From assembly GCA_002331625.1 (NCBI GenBank), contig DCZN01000073.1:28645-41942 (forward strand): DNA of 13,298 nucleotides, in the 5' to 3' direction. Source of the stretch: Nitrospira sp. UBA2083 (lineage in GTDB: Bacteria; Nitrospirota; Nitrospiria; Nitrospirales; Nitrospiraceae). Shown here in pieces: positions 1-6,281 of the stretch; within the stretch, counting starts at the first letter, position 1; the number at the start of each line of letters is the position of its first letter. The notes beneath the pieces are model-generated. The model searched no databases. It saw nothing but the letters and a program-made list of their open reading frames with translations, and was not told the DNA's origin. A program made the translations under genes and the position numbers.

Positions 1-34
1 GCGTTGTTAGCATGCGCCGCTTCTGCGTAACATC

Positions 35-475
35 ATGACCACCAATCTTCAGTCGGCCGCACCCGACTCACAACCCGAAGAACCGTCGTTCATTCGCCGC
101 CGTCCGGTGCGGATCATCATCTATGTGGGACTGGTCCTCTTTGTCTTGATGGCAGTGGTGTGGCCGCTGATCGTTCAGCTGAGCGATCCCGACTTTCAAC
201 AGCACATCGAACAACACCGTGTCATGGTTGGCATGACCAAGGAACAGGTTCTGCAATCGTGGGGGGGACCGCAGACGATCAATACGACGTTCACGAAGGA
301 TGGCATCCGGCAAGAGGAATGGATCTTCGAAGATTGGGAAAGCTCAGCGGTTGTCCGTCACCGCTATCTGTACTTTGAAGAAGGCATCCTCACGGGAGGA
401 TGGTACGAAGGAACCCGCGAGCGGCATGCTCGAGACTTTCCCGCCGACAAACCCCACCCCAAAATCCAGCCCTAG
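35..475 (+). CDS. Small membrane-anchored protein with BamE/SmpA-like domain
   Basis: The 146-residue product has a polar N-terminus of about 25 residues, a basic stretch (RRRPVR, 21-26), one membrane segment at about 27-49 and a soluble C-terminal domain. The motif VGMTKEQVLQSWGGP (65-79), followed by alternating strand-like segments (EEWIF, RYLYFEEG, LTGGW), resembles the short SmpA/OmlA/BamE fold, in which a GMT-x-xQV helix precedes a glycine-proline turn and a small sheet. There is no lipobox, so the protein is probably held by an uncleaved N-terminal helix with the domain outside the membrane. The start codon has no strong ribosome binding site. The gene faces the minus-strand DUF2007-type gene with only 7 bases between the stop codons. 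The function is unknown; BamE-like domains often assist envelope proteins. I am fairly sure it is a real gene and less sure of the family. Confidence 0.75.
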   Translation: MTTNLQSAAPDSQPEEPSFIRRRPVRIIIYVGLVLFVLMAVVWPLIVQLSDPDFQQHIEQHRVMVGMTKEQVLQSWGGPQTINTTFTKDGIRQEEWIFEDWESSAVVRHRYLYFEEGILTGGWYEGTRERHARDFPADKPHPKIQP

Positions 476-482
476 AACCGGA

Positions 483-713
483 TTAGGACGAGGATTCGCG
501 AATCGAGAGCCGGAGCCGACCGAGAAGGACTTCAGCACGTACACGGTCGGCTGCGTCCACCATCACACGGCTCACGGAGAACGCCATTCCCGGATAGAGA
601 CTGCTGACATGTTCACCGTGCACGACATAGGAAATACGATTGCCGTCAAACAAGCTCTTGATCATCGCAAGCTCGCCGACGTCTTGCGCATTGGTGAGAT
701 GTATCATCCGCAT
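483..713 (-). CDS. DUF2007-type small protein (putative signal-transducing)
   Basis: This is a 76-residue protein beginning MRMIHLTNAQDV. The pattern of an N-terminal beta strand, a helix reading ELAMIKSLFDGNRISYVV, a loop ending SSLYPG and a C-terminal strand and helix (RVMVDAADRVRAEVLLGRL) matches the DUF2007 fold, a PII-like ferredoxin-type small domain found alone or attached to zinc ribbons. I chose the ATG at 713 because AGGGGA lies six bases upstream. A TTG at 743 would add ten residues without such a site. The function of DUF2007 proteins is not established; a regulatory or ligand-sensing role has been proposed. It lies about 80 bases downstream of the next minus-strand gene and may share its transcript. 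Confidence 0.75.
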   Translation of the reverse strand: MRMIHLTNAQDVGELAMIKSLFDGNRISYVVHGEHVSSLYPGMAFSVSRVMVDAADRVRAEVLLGRLRLSIRESSS

Positions 714-796
714 GAGCCGTCCCCTGCGTGAGGACCACGTCAAAACCTGCCCATCGATTGCACTTTGTCCAACAAGCCTTTAGACTTGATTATCAA

Positions 797-1081
797 CTAG
801 GGCGTTTCCGTGATCCGTGCACGCCGCTCTTGGCCTGGGCCGCCCGAGATGGTGAGGACCCGTTTCCACTCGCGAACTTGGTAGATCGCCCAGGCGTTGG
901 GCTCTCCTTTAAAGAACGCTGTGGGATCCTCGCCGCTGGCGTTGAGAAAGATGGGTTCGGTAAATCCCTCTTCCAACACATAGTCGAGCAATGATTCAGT
1001 CGTAAACCCTGTTCCTCGAAGGCTCACGTCGGCCAAGATAGTTAGAATATCATCGGGGTTTTGGATGGTGATCGGATTCAT
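797..1081 (-). CDS. Conserved hypothetical 94-residue protein
   Basis: I do not recognise this family. The 94-residue product has no signal peptide or membrane segment and looks like a small soluble alpha/beta protein: an N-terminal helix (PDDILTILADVSL), a second helix (TESLLDYVLEEG), then PIFLNASGEDPTAFFKG and strand-like AWAIYQVREWKRVLTISGG. The ATG at 1081 is supported by AGAGGA eight bases upstream and by a promoter of good quality at 1104-1132 that would give a leader of roughly 16 bases. It is divergent from the diiron-protein gene, so the 57-base gap probably serves both. The DUF2007-type gene follows on the same strand. Confidence 0.65.
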   Translation of the reverse strand: MNPITIQNPDDILTILADVSLRGTGFTTESLLDYVLEEGFTEPIFLNASGEDPTAFFKGEPNAWAIYQVREWKRVLTISGGPGQERRARITETP

Positions 1082-1103
1082 TGGTGGTTCCTCTGGATTC
1101 CGA

Positions 1104-1132
1104 ATTGTAACGGCGCTCGATCAAAGAGGCAA
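1104..1132 (-). promoter_or_regulatory. Sigma-70-type promoter for the 94-residue protein gene
   Basis: On the minus strand, TTGCCT (1127-1132) is separated by 17 bases from TACAAT (1104-1109). The -10 matches the consensus at five of six positions and the -35 at four of six. Transcription would begin near 1097, giving a very short leader that contains AGAGGA before the ATG at 1081. Confidence 0.5.
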
Positions 1133-1138
1133 GGCATC

Positions 1139-1888
1139 GTGTCCGCTCACATGAAGAAATCCGCGTTTCTTGATGCGCTCCTCCAGCTCATGGACAACAA
1201 GCACCATTGGGCCTGGGAGCATTTTTCATCCGGCCAACTCTCTCACGCTCAACTCAAGATACACTTTCAGCACGAGTATGCGGTCTACGTGCGGGACTTT
1301 CCAGTCCTGCTGGCGCGGATCCTTGCCCACAACCCACCGCTTTCGGTTCGTCATATGTTGGCTGAGAATATCTATGAAGAGGAGACAGGAGGGCTATCCC
1401 TAGGACATTCCCATCCGGAGCTTTTTTTGACGATGATGGAAGGATTAGGGTTCAACCGCAAGCACTTTGTCCAGGTTCCTCTCCTCCCCGCTGCCCGCGC
1501 CTATCGAGCCTGGCTGGACCAGATGTCCAATCACCGTGAGTGGGTACTTGGCGCGGCCACCTTGACCATTTTTGTGGAGGGCAGCGTGAAAGACCGCAAA
1601 GAGCTGTCGTCCTCGTCACGGTGCAAGAATCCCGATGAGATCGAATCCATCATCAGCGTCCATCCCTTGGTCCGCTATCATGGGGTCTCACCAAGCCGGA
1701 TGGATCTGATCAGGGCCCACCAACTGGTTGAAGCAGGCCATCGGCATGATGCCTACGACATGGTGGTGAACCACACACCACCCGCACTTCGTCGATCAGT
1801 TCTGACCTCGCTCCAGAAAAGCCTGTCGCTTTGGCTCAGGTATCGTGACGCCGTCGCCCGAGCCTGTGGTCTTGAACAACCTGCATGA
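1139..1888 (+). CDS. Haem-oxygenase-fold diiron protein, PqqC/TenA/CADD-like
   Basis: The all-helical product belongs to the haem-oxygenase-like diiron superfamily that includes PqqC, TenA and Chlamydia CADD. Counting from the ATG at 1151 (245 residues), candidate metal ligands are E77 and H88 (or H86) in the EEETGG...HSHPEL segment, E143, and the H190-xxx-E194-xx-H197 triad. These align by eye with CADD E81, H88, E142, H174, D178 and H181. CADD and its Nitrosomonas relative make p-aminobenzoate from one of their own tyrosines. Here the residues at CADD Y27, Y43 and Y141 appear to be W22, H38 and V142, so that chemistry is doubtful. I prefer the GTG at 1139 because GAGG lies nine bases upstream; the ATG at 1151 has no such site. 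The gene overlaps the next one by ATGA, suggesting translational coupling. The exact reaction is unknown. Confidence 0.8.
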   Translation: MSAHMKKSAFLDALLQLMDNKHHWAWEHFSSGQLSHAQLKIHFQHEYAVYVRDFPVLLARILAHNPPLSVRHMLAENIYEEETGGLSLGHSHPELFLTMMEGLGFNRKHFVQVPLLPAARAYRAWLDQMSNHREWVLGAATLTIFVEGSVKDRKELSSSSRCKNPDEIESIISVHPLVRYHGVSPSRMDLIRAHQLVEAGHRHDAYDMVVNHTPPALRRSVLTSLQKSLSLWLRYRDAVARACGLEQPA

Positions 1889-2769
1889 GGCCGCTCTTCG
1901 TTTGCGTGAGTATCTTCCTCATTCTACTCAGTTACCACCCGTCCATCGCTGGAACAGATCTCCACTCGGAGATGATCGTGATCCCGGGCGGCGAATTCCT
2001 GATGGGCAGCTCCGACGATGGTGTCAGTTTCGATGATGAGCGACCGCAGCGTAAGGTCTATGTGTCCTCATTCCACATCGACCGTTATGAAATCACCAAC
2101 GCGCACTACAAACAGTTCGTTGACGCCACGGGATCTCAGGCGCCGAGTCACCCGACATCCAAATTGACCCTCTGGGATCAGAGGACCCCGCTCCCCGGGA
2201 GTGAGCACCATCCCGTCGTGAATGTGAGCTGGAATGAGGCCGTCGCCTATTGCCAATGGCAAGGGAAACGGCTTCCGACCGAAGCAGAATGGGAAAAGGC
2301 CGCACGTGGGACGGATGGCCGCCGTTATCCGTGGGGCTCAGAGTGGCACCTCGCCAACGCCAACAGCGCCAGTTACTGGGCCGGCCGCACGATCGAATTC
2401 CAAAACGGAGAGGAGTGGAAAGCCTTTTGGGTGACCGGCGAGGGTATGCGCCTCTCGCGTGAGCGAGGACTGAATGGCGAAGTGTTAACCCTACCGGTCG
2501 GCACCTTCCTTGATGGCGCCAGCCCGTATGGCGTCCTCGACATGGTCGGCAATGCCTCAGAATGGGTCCAGGATTGGTACGAACCATATTCGTACCTCAA
2601 CGCCCCCCTATCCGATCCGCAAGGTCCCAACGGACAACTCCTCAAGGTCGTACGGGGAGGGTCGTGGCTCAAACCGGCAAGGAATATCCGTGCTGCTGAC
2701 CGCGACTACGCCTTTCCCGCCGACCGTGCCAGCGGCATCGGCTTCCGATGCGCAAAGGATGCATTTTAA
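1885..2769 (+). CDS. Exported FGE-sulfatase (SUMF1) domain protein lacking the catalytic cysteines
   Basis: The 294-residue product begins with a signal peptide (about 1-22, hydrophobic core VCVSIFLILLSY, likely cut after SIA). A full FGE-sulfatase domain follows: MIVIPGGEFLMGS (30-42), ERPQRKVYVSSFHIDRYEIT, NVSWNEAVAYCQWQGKRLPTEAEWEKAARG split over 113-142, YPWG, YGVLDMVGNASEWVQDWY (215-232), RGGSW (257-261) and GFRCA (286-290). True formylglycine-generating enzymes carry two catalytic cysteines between RGGSW and the final GFRCA. Here that stretch reads RNIRAADRDY, so the protein cannot be a classical sulfatase activator. The fold is also used in NirV, PvdO and EgtB-type proteins. The ATG lies inside the stop of the diiron-protein gene (ATGA), with no independent ribosome binding site. 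An envelope or periplasmic role linked to its partner is inferred. Confidence 0.88.
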   Translation: MRPLFVCVSIFLILLSYHPSIAGTDLHSEMIVIPGGEFLMGSSDDGVSFDDERPQRKVYVSSFHIDRYEITNAHYKQFVDATGSQAPSHPTSKLTLWDQRTPLPGSEHHPVVNVSWNEAVAYCQWQGKRLPTEAEWEKAARGTDGRRYPWGSEWHLANANSASYWAGRTIEFQNGEEWKAFWVTGEGMRLSRERGLNGEVLTLPVGTFLDGASPYGVLDMVGNASEWVQDWYEPYSYLNAPLSDPQGPNGQLLKVVRGGSWLKPARNIRAADRDYAFPADRASGIGFRCAKDAF

Positions 2770-2852
2770 CCGACGCCCGTCATGCCTCTGATGCACCACA
2801 GCCGGGCCAACCTGCCAGGAGAGGCACACCCTTCGCGACGTACTCACGCCTA

Positions 2853-3512
2853 TCATTCAACGAATAGCACCTCGACCTGTTCAACTCGCACCACCGGCAT
2901 GATCAATCCCACTCCCTCTTCCTCATGGGAGAAATCGTAGATAATCGACTCAGTCGGAATGAGGGGACCGGTCATGACGACCCACACCGGTACTGTTTCA
3001 TGTTTCGTGAGGCTCCGACCGATCCGATCCGCAAGTGTCTTGTCTGGCCTCACCCGCAAATTGCTTGGAAACTCCTCAGGCTTGAATCGAACCAGCCCCC
3101 AACTGGTTGCAGTAAATCCCGGTCCAACCGCCACGGCATAACTCGTCGTCTCGGGATCAAATTGCGACAATTCTCCGGGCCAGACAAATGCCACACGCCA
3201 GTGAAGAACCGGGTTCCGTTCACGTGCCGTGTCCCGTTCACGGTTTAGGGTAAAGAGTCGTTCATCATGACCCGGATCATGATGGCCACGGCCATAGACT
3301 GTCGCCCAGTCCGGCGGTACACCATCCAATCCAGCAAGAAATGTTTCAATGGCCGTCTGTTCAATTAAGACATGCGTTCCGGAGGGGAGAAGCCGATCAA
3401 CCTGGGCCAGCGGAATCCTGTGCAGAGGGCGAATCCCGGCCCCATCTTCCGCTTGCATGGGAGTCGGCAACATGATCAGGCACGACAGGCAGAGCACCGT
3501 AGGGAAACGCAT
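2853..3512 (-). CDS. Secreted protein of unknown function
   Basis: I do not recognise this family. The 219-residue product has a good signal peptide (MRFPTVLCLSCLIMLPTPMQA, likely cleaved before ED) and a mature domain of about 198 residues with many strand-like segments. A His/Asp-rich loop (GRGHHDPGHDERLF) could bind metal. The upstream in-frame extension to 3608 would overlap the preceding gene and bury the signal peptide, so the ATG at 3512 is preferred; it lies seven bases past the upstream stop with AGGCG nearby. It is the last gene of the fmdB-led operon and converges on the FGE-domain gene across 83 bases. An 18-base-period repeat of CCGTTCACG (3216-3224 and 3234-3242) encodes the two RER units in NRERDTARERN. 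Confidence 0.7.
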   Translation of the reverse strand: MRFPTVLCLSCLIMLPTPMQAEDGAGIRPLHRIPLAQVDRLLPSGTHVLIEQTAIETFLAGLDGVPPDWATVYGRGHHDPGHDERLFTLNRERDTARERNPVLHWRVAFVWPGELSQFDPETTSYAVAVGPGFTATSWGLVRFKPEEFPSNLRVRPDKTLADRIGRSLTKHETVPVWVVMTGPLIPTESIIYDFSHEEEGVGLIMPVVRVEQVEVLFVE

Positions 3513-3519
3513 GACACGC

Positions 3520-3846
3520 CTAATCAACCGGTGCACGGGAGACGGCTCGGTCGTACGCAGCCGTAAGTGACTCCATTCCAGGGTGATCGCTGGTAAGCAC
3601 ACCAACATCGAGAAGAACCGCCAGCCGAGGGGCCGGATTGAGTCGATACAGACCGGATTGAGTCAGTCCATCCATCGCGAGGGCCTTCTCATAGGTTCCC
3701 ATCCACGCTTCGGTGACGGCACGCAACCCAGGGTCGGTGGGTTGCATACGACCCAATCGCACTTGTTGAAGCAGTTTGATCAGCGGATCGGATTGCGAAA
3801 TGGCAGAGATCGCCTGCGTTAGTGCCTGTTCACCGGCGAGACCCAT
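3520..3846 (-). CDS. Conserved hypothetical 108-residue protein
   Basis: I do not recognise this family. The 108-residue product is predominantly helical, with no signal peptide and no membrane segment, and shows no obvious catalytic motif. The sequence reads as a bundle of short helices (EQALTQAISAISQ, DPLIKLLQQVRLG, GLRAVTEAWMGTYEKALAMDG, SLTAAYDRAVS). The ATG lies seven bases after the stop of the FmdB-type gene, with GAGCGG immediately upstream, and its own stop lies seven bases before the next start. These tight spacings on both sides support a real gene co-transcribed with its neighbours. It might work with the zinc-ribbon protein, but nothing in the sequence shows it. Confidence 0.65.
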   Translation of the reverse strand: MGLAGEQALTQAISAISQSDPLIKLLQQVRLGRMQPTDPGLRAVTEAWMGTYEKALAMDGLTQSGLYRLNPAPRLAVLLDVGVLTSDHPGMESLTAAYDRAVSRAPVD

Positions 3847-3853
3847 AGGCCGC

Positions 3854-4078
3854 TCAGTTCATCGAACAGGCACCGGGGCCACGAGGGTCCCCGCAACTCC
3901 CACAGGAACCTGGGGTGCCGGATGAGGCCCAACTGGTGGTGGCCCCGACACCGAAGGCGGAAAACTGCTTCTCGACCGTCGTGGCCTTGCACTGTGGACA
4001 GGCTGCTTCCACCGACCCTTGCATCAGCAACTCAAAACGATGGTTGCATTCACGACAGACATATTCGAAGATAGGCAT
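3854..4078 (-). CDS. FmdB-family zinc ribbon regulatory protein
   Basis: The 74-residue product opens MPIFEYVCREC and has the paired CxxC knuckles of the FmdB/CxxC-CxxC-SSSS zinc ribbon: C8/C11 and C27/C30, with HRFE between them. The family binds one zinc ion; its cellular role is poorly defined, though the name comes from a regulator in formamidase/amidase gene clusters. The tail is rich in glycine, serine and alanine and ends with more cysteines (C59, C62, C71), as in many members. AAGGAG sits nine bases before the ATG and a near-consensus promoter lies at 4107-4135, so expression is probably strong. It heads a three-gene operon with two unknown genes and is divergent from the gene that precedes hemW. 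Confidence 0.88.
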   Translation of the reverse strand: MPIFEYVCRECNHRFELLMQGSVEAACPQCKATTVEKQFSAFGVGATTSWASSGTPGSCGSCGDPRGPGACSMN

Positions 4079-4106
4079 AGATCACAGCTCCTTATTTTCA
4101 GAAGCC

Positions 4107-4135
4107 ATTATAAGATCCCCTCGGACGATTCGCAA
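4107..4135 (-). promoter_or_regulatory. Sigma-70 promoter of the fmdB-like operon
   Basis: On the minus strand, TTGCGA (4130-4135), a 17-base spacer and a perfect TATAAT (4107-4112) form one of the best promoters in the window. Transcription would start near 4100, giving a leader of about 22 bases that carries AAGGAG before the ATG at 4078. The -10 sits on the symmetric TTATAA, so TATAAG (4109-4114) on the plus strand might serve the divergent gene at 4149, though no matching -35 is seen there. Confidence 0.65.
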
Positions 4136-4148
4136 CGACAGGACGCAT

Positions 4149-4421
4149 ATGTATCAGGAAGAAAAAACCTTTCGCCTTCGCTTCACACTCGAAGCCTCAT
4201 TCCCGGACGACTACTCTGGTAACGACGATGAACAGGCATGGGTCCGTGAATGGGAAACAAGGATGAAACCCCAACTCATCAAATCAGTGTTTGAGTCGCT
4301 CCGGCGTCAGCACGGCTGGTCTTCTCACATCCGTAACCGAGGAGCCTCACCAGGCGATGAGATTGAGATTGTGGTGAGCCGAGACTTCTCGAAGCCGCTT
4401 CCCCTCCTCTTTGAACCATGA
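4149..4421 (+). CDS. Conserved hypothetical 90-residue protein upstream of hemW
   Basis: I do not recognise this family. The 90-residue product (MYQEEKTFRLRFTLEASFPDD...) looks like a small soluble alpha/beta domain: an N-terminal strand, an acidic loop (DDYSGNDDEQ), an amphipathic helix with tryptophans (AWVREWETRMKPQLIKSVFESLRRQ), then EIEIVVSRD. The ATG at 4149 has AGGA six to seven bases upstream. In-frame sequence back to 3915 is antisense to the FmdB-type gene and is excluded. The stop overlaps the hemW start by ATGA, so HemW translation is probably coupled to it, which suggests the pair forms an operon. A link to haem handling is only a guess from position. Confidence 0.7.
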   Translation: MYQEEKTFRLRFTLEASFPDDYSGNDDEQAWVREWETRMKPQLIKSVFESLRRQHGWSSHIRNRGASPGDEIEIVVSRDFSKPLPLLFEP

Positions 4422-5545
4422 CGTCTTCATCGGATATCGGACTGTATGTCCATATTCCTTTCTGTCGCCGTCGCTGTCACTTCTGCGCCTTTTACCTGGA
4501 AATCGCTCAACCCGATCGGATTGCTCAATTCCATTCAGCCCTCATCCAAGAAATGGCGCTCCATGGGCAACACAATTTCCTCAAAGGACGCACGCTCCAG
4601 AGTATCTACCTTGGCGGGGGAACCCCCACAGCCCTCCCCGCCGATCAACTGGCTTCTCTGCTGAGACAGATTCGAGCCACGTGGCCAACCAGCCCAACGG
4701 CAGAGATCACCGTGGAGGCCCATCCCTCATACATCACCGTCGAAGACCTCAGAGTCTTAGTCGAGGCCGGCTTCAACCGAATCAGCTTTGGCGCAGAATC
4801 GATGAACGAAACAGACTTCGCCCCTATCGGCCGGTATGGACAGGTGCAAGATACTCAAAGAGCCGTTCGCGTTGCTCGAGACGCTGGACTGAGCAACATC
4901 AATCTCGACCTGATGTACGGACTGCCAGGCCAGTCATTCCAGGGCTGGCTGACCACCTTGGACTCGCTCCTCACGCTTGAACCTTCCCATGTCTCATGCT
5001 ACGCACTGACTGTTGAAGACGGAACACGACTTGCTCAGGACATCGCTCGCAATCTTGTCGTACGACCTGACGAACTCCTTCAGATCGACATGGAGTCCGC
5101 AGCAGAACGCATCCTGACCGAAGCAGGATTGTCTCGGTACGAGATTTCCAACTATGCCAAACCCACCTATCCCTGTCGTCATAATCTCCTGTACTGGACC
5201 GGAGGCGAATATCTCGGTCTTGGCCCAAGCGCACAGTCCTACCTGGACGGCACCAGGTTTGGAAAGGTCGCAGACCTAGAAGCCTATTCCACTTGTCTGA
5301 ACGACAACCGCCTGCCGATGACGGATCGCACGACACTCTCCCCGTCTGAGCAGCAGCGAGATGCGTTGGTGTTCGGCTTGCGTCTGCTGCACGGTGTCCC
5401 CTTACAGGCAATCACAGCCGCCGAACGGGATGCTGAGATCAACGGCCTCTATGCTCAGGGGTTCTTGGAGATTGATCAAGAGCGCGTCTGGCTGACCCCC
5501 TTGGGACGGCGGTATGCCGACTCTGTAGCCGAACGGCTGTTCTGA
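4418..5545 (+). CDS. hemW: HemW-type radical SAM protein (haem chaperone)
   Basis: The 375-residue product has HIPFC at 12-16 and the radical SAM cysteines C16, C20 and C23 in a CxxxCxxC arrangement that binds a 4Fe-4S cluster with S-adenosylmethionine. Then come YLGGGTPT (64-71), a GFNRISFGAES segment, NINLDLMYGLPGQS, RYEISNYAKP with CRHNLLYW, GLGPSAQS, and the HemN C-terminal domain ending in a winged-helix-like VWLTPLGRRYADSV. The residue two after the third cysteine is phenylalanine, as in HemW. True HemN coproporphyrinogen dehydrogenases have a fourth cysteine there and a longer N-terminus. HemW proteins bind haem and deliver it to respiratory enzymes; older annotations call them oxygen-independent coproporphyrinogen III oxidase-like. 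The start follows the usual HemW N-terminus and overlaps the previous stop by four bases. Confidence 0.92.
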   Translation: MTSSSDIGLYVHIPFCRRRCHFCAFYLEIAQPDRIAQFHSALIQEMALHGQHNFLKGRTLQSIYLGGGTPTALPADQLASLLRQIRATWPTSPTAEITVEAHPSYITVEDLRVLVEAGFNRISFGAESMNETDFAPIGRYGQVQDTQRAVRVARDAGLSNINLDLMYGLPGQSFQGWLTTLDSLLTLEPSHVSCYALTVEDGTRLAQDIARNLVVRPDELLQIDMESAAERILTEAGLSRYEISNYAKPTYPCRHNLLYWTGGEYLGLGPSAQSYLDGTRFGKVADLEAYSTCLNDNRLPMTDRTTLSPSEQQRDALVFGLRLLHGVPLQAITAAERDAEINGLYAQGFLEIDQERVWLTPLGRRYADSVAERLF

Positions 5546-5619
5546 GGCGGAAGCAGCTCCGAAGCAAACCAATCGCTGAACTGATCCATCATGTTCGTGC
5601 GATCCTCGCGCGTCACCGA

Positions 5620-5666
5620 TTGACAAGCGACTCGTGATTGGAGAAGACTAGAGACTGCGTATACGC
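5620..5666 (+). promoter_or_regulatory. Candidate promoter/operator before the 70-residue protein gene
   Basis: A perfect TTGACA lies at 5620-5625 but has no good -10 at the usual distance. About 30 bases further on, the 10-base palindrome GCGTATACGC (5657-5666) contains TATACG, which could act as a -10 with TTGGAG (5638-5643, 16-base spacer). The palindrome could also be an operator. Transcription from either would leave the AGGGAG ribosome binding site (5673-5678) in a short leader. Confidence 0.3.
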
Positions 5667-5683
5667 GTTCTCAGGGAGATGAC

Positions 5684-5896
5684 ATGCCGGTCAACATGGA
5701 TCCGCTGAAAAAACGTCGCCGCTCTCAGGACAGCACGGCCACAACGTCTGGCGTGACACCGGAGGGCACAGATTCGACACCCTCTCTTCAAGCCTTTGGA
5801 ACCGAGACCGCAGAAGATCTGGAAAAAGAGTTGGCGGATGCCGAGTTGAGAAACCTGTGGGACGCAACAGAAGTCATCGATATGGATAAGGTCTAA
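5684..5896 (+). CDS. Small hypothetical protein, 70 residues
   Basis: I do not recognise this family. The protein begins with a short basic patch (KKRRRSQ), followed by a Ser/Thr/Gly-rich, probably disordered segment (about 17-38) and an acidic, probably helical C-terminus (AEDLEKELADAELRNLWDATEVIDMDKV). The strong ribosome binding site AGGGAG, five bases before the ATG, and the gene-like position between hemW and clpS argue that it is translated. With a charged N-terminus, disordered middle and helical acidic end, it may be a binding partner or regulator, but nothing more can be said. Its stop is 76 bases before the ClpS start. Confidence 0.55.
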   Translation: MPVNMDPLKKRRRSQDSTATTSGVTPEGTDSTPSLQAFGTETAEDLEKELADAELRNLWDATEVIDMDKV

Positions 5897-5954
5897 GGAG
5901 CGGCCTCGTAAGCATCAGTTGCACAATGAAATGAGCAATTCTCTTCCTCGAATC

Positions 5955-5963
5955 TGCTAGAAT
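5955..5963 (+). promoter_or_regulatory. Extended -10 promoter for clpS, probably leaderless
   Basis: TGCTAGAAT (5955-5963) is an extended -10 element (TG, one base, TAGAAT). Transcription would begin around 5970, three bases before the ATG at 5973. No ribosome binding site lies upstream of that ATG, which fits a leaderless message. No good -35 is seen, as is common with extended -10 promoters. Confidence 0.4.
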
Positions 5964-5972
5964 CCGCGATTC

Positions 5973-6269
5973 ATGCCGACGCCTTCTACACCAGAAACCA
6001 TTCCCGATATTACCGAAGAGATTCAAACAGGTTCCGGGACCGGATTTGAATCCCGCGTCGTGGTTTACAACTGCGAGTGCCACACGTACAAGCAGGTCAT
6101 CGACCTCTTCTGCCGGTTTATTCCCAGCATGACTTCGGCCAAGGCATTCGAATTGGCCTGGCGGATTGATCACCATGGGGAAGCGATCGTCTTCACTGGC
6201 TCGACAGAACAGGCAGAGGATATTGCGGCAAAGCTGGCAGGGGGTGGGCTCAGAGTGGCTGTCCAGTAA
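5973..6269 (+). CDS. clpS: ClpS-family adaptor of the Clp protease
   Basis: The 98-residue product has an unstructured N-terminal extension of about 27 residues, then a ClpS domain: RVVVYNCECHTYKQVIDLF (28-46), helices through SAKAFELAWRIDHHGEAIVFTG (55-76) and a closing AEDIAAKLAGGGLRVAV (81-97). ClpS delivers N-degron substrates to ClpA or ClpC. Its pocket in E. coli uses N34, D35, D36 and H66. The asparagine (N33) and a histidine (H67 or H68) are kept here, but the two acidic residues are replaced by Cys-Glu in the sequence N-C-E-C-H. Substrate preference may therefore differ. No clpA gene lies beside it in this window. The ATG is the first in frame and lacks a ribosome binding site; see the promoter entry. 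Confidence 0.85.
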   Translation: MPTPSTPETIPDITEEIQTGSGTGFESRVVVYNCECHTYKQVIDLFCRFIPSMTSAKAFELAWRIDHHGEAIVFTGSTEQAEDIAAKLAGGGLRVAVQ

Positions 6270-6281
6270 TCACGGCTCTCT

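Noticed and set aside
1..30. Possible end of an upstream plus-strand gene (codons reading ALLACAASA then TAA)
   Set aside because: Nine codons are too few to support a gene; the frame is open only because the window begins there.
2093..2587. A 164-codon minus-strand frame
   Set aside because: It is antisense to the FGE-sulfatase-domain gene and reads as Arg/His-rich shadow sequence.
2783..2826. TGCCTCT...AGAGGCA inverted repeat between convergent genes
   Set aside because: The arms are only seven bases with a 30-base loop and no T-run, too weak to call a terminator.
4411..4980. A 189-codon open frame overlapping hemW
   Set aside because: It is a shifted frame of hemW with low-complexity Arg/Ser/Pro-rich translation; HemW motifs fix the true frame.
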